Part shown: positions 59,508 through 64,000 of the stretch, piece by piece
How positions within the stretch are numbered: position 1 is the stretch's first letter
Layout: every line of letters begins with the position of its first letter
NCBI RefSeq assembly: GCF_020921035.1
Contig: NC_063157.1
Location: forward strand, 806,001 to 870,000
Reading direction: 5' to 3'
DNA length: 64,000 bases
DNA from: Rhodamnia argentea
Taxonomy: Eukaryota; Streptophyta; Magnoliopsida; Myrtales; Myrtaceae
The notes under the pieces: model-generated
Databases searched by the model: none
What the model was told of the DNA's origin: nothing
What the model saw: the letters and a program-made list of their open reading frames with translations, nothing else
Program-made: the position numbers and the translations under genes

Positions 59508-62500
59508 AGACGATTTTGGGCGGATGATGAACCTCTTAAAATTATTTCAGACAATCAGTGCTGTCATGCCTAACTTGAAATTTCAGAGCACTGTGATATC
59601 AACATGAGATCAAAGGAGCAAGCGTATATCATAATCATTCTAAGGAACATTGGTTTCCCCAGCCTATGGATCTTGGGTTTTTTGCTACAAAATGAGTGTT
59701 CCAGGTGGATGACAACCATGTAGTTGCCATTGTTTGTAATGTAATCTCTCTCACTCTCTCTCTCTCCCTCTCCCTCACGACCGCGTGCATGACCACGAGC
59801 ATGAAGAAACCCTTTGCATGTTAAGGCTGTGGTTTCCTAGACTTCTCCATATAGAATTAGTTTAGAGGATGAATTTGACATTAACACTAGCTACCTCCTG
59901 AAAATTGTCCCCAGTCCCCATTGTTTGTCCTGATAGATTTGACTTCTGAGTTTTCTCAGTGGGCTTGTCTATTCAGCTCTTTTCTGAGAATGGATGGCGA
60001 TGGACACAGAGGGACCTCGTCAGGCTGTCAGTGCATCTGGCATGGAATGACCAGCCTTCTTTCATGGCCTTGTGGTTGGACTAAAGGTGACCATACCTCA
60101 AGGACAGAGGTTCAAGGCATGGTGAGAGAGAGGTTTAGTCGGAATAACTAGCACAGTACGTCTCATATTTCCCTCGCTCACCTTTAGTATGTATCCATCC
60201 AGCCAAGCATTATGATATATGATTACATATTTACCTGTCCTCAAGATTTTGAAGTAATACGTCTTTCCTTTTTCATGTTTTTGAAAGAAAATTCCAACCT
60301 GAGTAGTTTTAAGCTCACATTTAGTGGAAGCTCGATTTGTTTCTGAATCTGAATTGCTTCTTTTAGTCTGACTTTTTATGTAGGTTTCACGAGTACCTGT
60401 GTACAAGGTCTATTCTATGACTTATCTTTTTGTATTTGATGAGATCTATTTAACAGATTACAGGTACATAAGCTGTAATATCAAGAATTTTGTATTGAAT
60501 TACAGAGAGAATTTAGTTTGTGATTATGTTAACCTCTTCCATTTTGGACTGGAGTTTGATTACTGAGTAAAAGATATTGAACCTTTGAATTTTACCTGAA
60601 AAGTAAGAAAGCACTCATCAACGGATCATATGGGCCTCTTTGATGTCATGAATGGCTGAGGCATGGTAGGCATGCAATGCAATTTCTATACTGCAATTAA
60701 ACTTTCCTTTTGAAAGAAGGCTTGCCCATGCATCTGGCTGACCATATTGTAATCCTTTTGACATATTGGAAATAGGAATTATGGGGCTTTTTGAACATTT
60801 CTTTTTTGGAAAATGAAGCAAGAGAGAAATTCTAACTTCGAGCCTTGAAGTTGTCCTAGGTAAACAATTTTGGTGCTGAATGACTTTGCATCCCTTTAGC
60901 TCAAGCAATAATTCTCTCAGCTTGTTTGATCCACATATTTTTTGTATCTAATCCATTTACAGAGATCAAACATGTTGCTAATACTCTGATTTATAAGTGC
61001 AGAAGTTCTGATCAACAGGACAAGATCGAGCTTGCTACAGCTTCCATGAGAATAGCTGCTGCCTCTGTTAGGATACTGGTCAAGAGCATATAGCAAATAA
61101 CCAACAGAAGCAATTCTTTTCTTTTTCAGTTTGAAAAAGAAATGGTTGGTTTCGAGTTCTCGCGCTTGCTTCCTTACGAGGCTCTGATTCTTTCATGGTG
61201 GTCGCGTGGCAATTAAATCCTGCCACTGCAGTAGGGACCTAGCTCCTCTATGAAGGTAATAGATAAGTGATTGCTACCAACATCTTGAACCCTCAGCCTT
61301 GGCACTTGTCTTGTTATGGAGATGAATGCTTACTATATACCCATCAATACTTTGATGCAATAGGTATGAGCCAGAATTGTTTTCCATCAATTTCAGTCGC
61401 ACGGCATTGACAGATTCTTTTGATACGGCCTATGGCTTCAAGTTGAATGATCAAGTATTAGAGAAAGTGGAAAGTTCCAGAGCAATATGGAGATACTTTT
61501 TGTCGTTGGCTATGTTTTCATGGAAATGCTGTAATTCTTTGGGAGCTGACCCTTGGTTCAGTCTTACTCTTGTTACTGATAATGTTGTTTATAAGTCATG
61601 GCTTCCTGTTGATGCATTGTATATGCACAAGCATGCAACATTTCCACTTGGCATCTTTTATTGATTACTAAGGTCTAGGGCGGGCATGTTGATGGAGTTG
61701 CAAAGAGAACGCACCAATGAGCCGGATCCGAGTGCGTAATGGTAGGCACAAAATGGAAGAATGAACCTGTTTTTCATGCTGAGTGACCATGCGCCGCGGA
61801 AGGAGCGCATAGTGTGGGCTATTCTTTTGCCTGTACGAACTCGTGTTTTGTTCGGAGTCGCAGCCTTTAAATTGGACTCAATACCATTGACAGCTCAAGT
61901 ACAGTACAACCTATATGGGATTGAAATTTGGTTGATATTAACTGGATCTGAATGGAGGACCCAAGCTCAAGGAGTACTTGCCAAGCAAGTTACTACTTGT
62001 TGAATTGATTGCCAAGGCAATTTGAGTGGTGCAGCATTCATGGATTTGTTGAATTCCTAATATACAACACTTTCTTGTTCTTTAGTTATTGCATAGAGTT
62101 CCATTTTTCTTTTGGTCTTCAAAATTGTATCTATTGCTTACACCATACTTATGGTGCACAGGGAGATACATTATAATTAAGTACAAAACTGTCAAGACAC
62201 GTGATTATTTTATTTTATTTTATCATGTATACAGGTAGTGTTATACAATTCGGGAAAAAACAAAAAAAAAACATTGCACGGAACATTGCCATGTCATGAA
62301 GATTGCTTTTCGATGAATTATGTGAAAAAGGAGTTTAAGATCAATCTTTCCTCAACAAAAGAGAAAAAAAAAAAATCACATGCAGCTTACATCTCTAAGA
62401 TGAATTATTTTGGATAACGATACAAATGATCCATGAACTTTGGCTCAACGTACAATATGATTCTTAAGTTTTTAATTTGTTCAATAGAATCTCTCAACTT

Positions 62501-62857
62501 TAGCTCAATGAGTAATATCGTTTCTCAATTTTTAATTTGTTCAATGTGATCACTGGACTTTTGGTACATATTCAAGTTAGTCCCTAAATTAAATGAAAAT
62601 ATTAAATGCCATTTTTTCATTAATTTAAATTCAGGGTTGTGATTCAACATTTTTATATAATTCAGGGACTAGATTGAATATATAGCAAAAGTTCAAACAT
62701 CATGTTAAATAAATTGAAAGTTGAGAGAAAATATTACGTATGGGCCAAAATTCAGGAATATGTTGAAAAAATTAAAAAAGCTCGTGACACCCGGGTGACT
62801 GAACTCCGAGGAGTCGCTATCTCCTGGCCTCTCCATAGCTTCCATTCTCTCTTGAAC
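59508..62857. other. Spacer between the two PPR genes
   Basis: Probably begins with the 3' untranslated region of the first PPR gene, including a (CT)n run near 59748-59775. Several short frames (59921, 61377, 61761 on plus; 60618 on minus) have no recognisable features. A second copy of the 57136 MITE family lies at 62405-62770, just upstream of the next PPR gene. Confidence 0.45.
62405..62770. mobile_element. Inverted-repeat MITE, AACGACATAAAT family, copy 2
   Basis: It starts GGATAACGATACAAATGATC, equivalent to the end of the element at 57136-57480, followed by TGAACTTTGGCTCAACGTAC. Internal blocks GTTCAATGTGATC and GGGACTAGATTGAATATA form the inverted halves. The right end is less clear. 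Its right edge is within about 90 bases of the ATG of the PPR gene at 62858, so it supplies part of that gene's promoter or leader. Confidence 0.55.
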
Positions 62858-64000
62858 ATGTCGAAGAACGTTCTCGCCCGCATCAAGCCCTTTCACAACC
62901 CAACCGGCTCATCTTTCCTCAAACCCCACCTCAAGAGATTCGTCAACGAAACCATCTGTATTCTCAACGACCCATCTCCCCAGTGGCAAGATTCCCTTGC
63001 GAACCACTTCTCCCATGCCGAATTCCTCGTTTCCGACGTTGCCCACCACGTGTTTGATAGAGTGTACGACGCCGAATTAGCCTTGAGGTTCTTCCACTGG
63101 GCGTCTGGCCGGCGTCGGCAACACGGGTCTCTCGGCGAGAGCGGTTACTCCTCGCTGTTGAAGCTCCTCGCCAAATGCGGGATGTTCCCGGAGATGGAAC
63201 TGGTGCAGAGTGGCATGACGAGTGAGGAAATTAAGCCGACTCGCGAGGCCATGAATGTTCTGATCCGTTCGTATGCGGATTGCGGGATGATTCATCAGGC
63301 ACTTCGGAGTTATAATGCCATGCGGAAAGTCTGTGGTTGCTCGCCAGATGTTTTCGCTTGTAATCGTTTGCTTAATGCGCTCGTGAATCATGGGGAAACA
63401 AGGGATGCCCGCAGGGTTTACTGTGAAATGCTTGATAGAGAGAATGCTGAGGGTGTTGACGCCGTGGATAATTTTAGTGTTTGCATCATGGTCAGGGGTT
63501 TGTGTAGTGAAGGCAAAGTTGAGGAAGGTGAGAAAATGATCCAGGATAGGTGGGGACATGGTTGTATACCGAATGTTGTCTTCTACAATACACTTATTGA
63601 TGGATATGTTAAGATTGGGAATGTCGACAAGGCCCACACACTTTTCAAGGAGTTAATTTGGAAAGGTTTTTTGCCCACACTGCAAACTTTTGGGTCCATG
63701 ATCAGAGGTTTTTGCAATGCAGGGAATTTTGATTTGGTTGATAAGCTCATCACTGAAATGGAGGAGAGGGGTCTTGATGTCAATCTGTATATATACAACA
63801 CGATTATCAATGGTCTCTACAAGCATGGTCGTGCAGCGGAAGCTGTGAAAATGGTTGAAAATATGGTTCTAAGTGGTTGCGAACCAGACACTGTGACATA
63901 TAATAGCCTGATTGCTTCTTTGTGTAAGGATCGGAGGCTGAGGGAAGCTGAAGGTTTTCTTGGAAAGGCACTTAGAAAAGGATTCACATCAAACGAGTTA
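62858..64000 (+). CDS. P-type PPR protein (At1g52620-like), 5' part
   Basis: The frame is open from the ATG at 62858 to the window end (381 codons), so the gene continues beyond it. It begins MSKNVLARIKPFHNP, an organelle-targeting type N-terminus. Then come LRFFHWAS and a run of PPR units, for example PDVFACNRLLNALVNHGE, DNFSVCIMVRGLCSEGKV, PNVVFYNTLIDGYVKIGN, PTLQTFGSMIRGFCNAGN, NLYIYNTIINGLYKHGR and PDTVTYNSLIASLCKDRR. Wording and order match the Arabidopsis P-type protein At1g52620 (about 820 residues), so roughly half is present. Repeats are regular and uninterrupted. Role: probable organelle RNA processing; the target is unknown. Confidence 0.9.
   Translation, partial: MSKNVLARIKPFHNPTGSSFLKPHLKRFVNETICILNDPSPQWQDSLANHFSHAEFLVSDVAHHVFDRVYDAELALRFFHWASGRRRQHGSLGESGYSSLLKLLAKCGMFPEMELVQSGMTSEEIKPTREAMNVLIRSYADCGMIHQALRSYNAMRKVCGCSPDVFACNRLLNALVNHGETRDARRVYCEMLDRENAEGVDAVDNFSVCIMVRGLCSEGKVEEGEKMIQDRWGHGCIPNVVFYNTLIDGYVKIGNVDKAHTLFKELIWKGFLPTLQTFGSMIRGFCNAGNFDLVDKLITEMEERGLDVNLYIYNTIINGLYKHGRAAEAVKMVENMVLSGCEPDTVTYNSLIASLCKDRRLREAEGFLGKALRKGFTSNEL

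Noticed and set aside
63077-63637. 186-residue minus-strand frame inside the second PPR gene
   Set aside because: Antisense shadow; the plus strand carries regular PPR units over the same bases.

Overview
The window is nuclear DNA of a flowering plant, a eudicot. Most genes carry GT-AG introns, several proteins have an N-terminus that looks like a plastid, mitochondrial or secretory targeting sequence, and the gene set is plant-specific: TOO MANY MOUTHS, a TOPLESS-related corepressor, an FAD5-type plastid desaturase, an embryo-specific ATS3 protein and PPR proteins. The AT-rich spacers are full of small non-autonomous DNA transposons. A woody rosid such as a member of Myrtales would fit, but that is an impression and not something the sequence proves. 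Family assignments and Arabidopsis locus numbers are recalled from knowledge, not from a search.

Layout. 1-2.8 kb: a tandemly duplicated segment of about 1 kb with a short secreted-peptide-like ORF; the second copy is cut short. 2.98-5.98 kb (-): a PTI1-like cytoplasmic receptor-like kinase whose third intron holds a complete-looking TRIM element. 6.4-12.2 kb: gene-free, with several MITEs. 12.2-13.7 kb (-): intronless TMM. 13.8-18.8 kb: gene-free; a decaying tandem array interrupted by a Tourist-like MITE and ended by a Mutator-like MITE. 18.87-29.08 kb (+): a 25-exon TOPLESS-related gene. 29.98-31.41 kb (+): a four-CBS-domain protein. 32.4-34.33 kb (+): the FAD5/ADS desaturase. 34.82-36.61 kb (-): a GPI-type GH17 beta-1,3-glucanase. 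38.18-40.6 kb (-): a DUF4050 protein. 40.9-47.0 kb: gene-free, with LTR and MITE remains. 47.07-47.59 kb (-): a small membrane-anchored protein with a PP1-type KVRF motif. 49.5-50.3 kb: a hAT element next to a MITE. 50.66-51.81 kb (+): ATS3. 52.48-54.33 kb (+): a rhomboid protease. 55.64-56.89 kb (-): MED4. 58.3-59.5 kb (+): a PPR protein. 62.86 kb to the end (+): the 5' part of a second PPR gene.

How the genes relate. There is no cluster acting as one pathway; this is ordinary plant gene order. As I recall the Arabidopsis map, several genes here match neighbours split between At3g158xx (kinase, TPR4, FAD5), At1g800xx-801xx (TMM, CBSX4, PPR) and At1g525xx-526xx (rhomboid, PPR). That is what is expected if this genome keeps an ancestral order that Arabidopsis lost to gene loss after genome duplication.

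The observation most worth following is in the TOPLESS-related protein. Its first 180 residues align to TPL without a gap. Peptide-groove residues are kept, but three positions of the tetramer interface and the position of the dominant tpl-1 mutation are changed.
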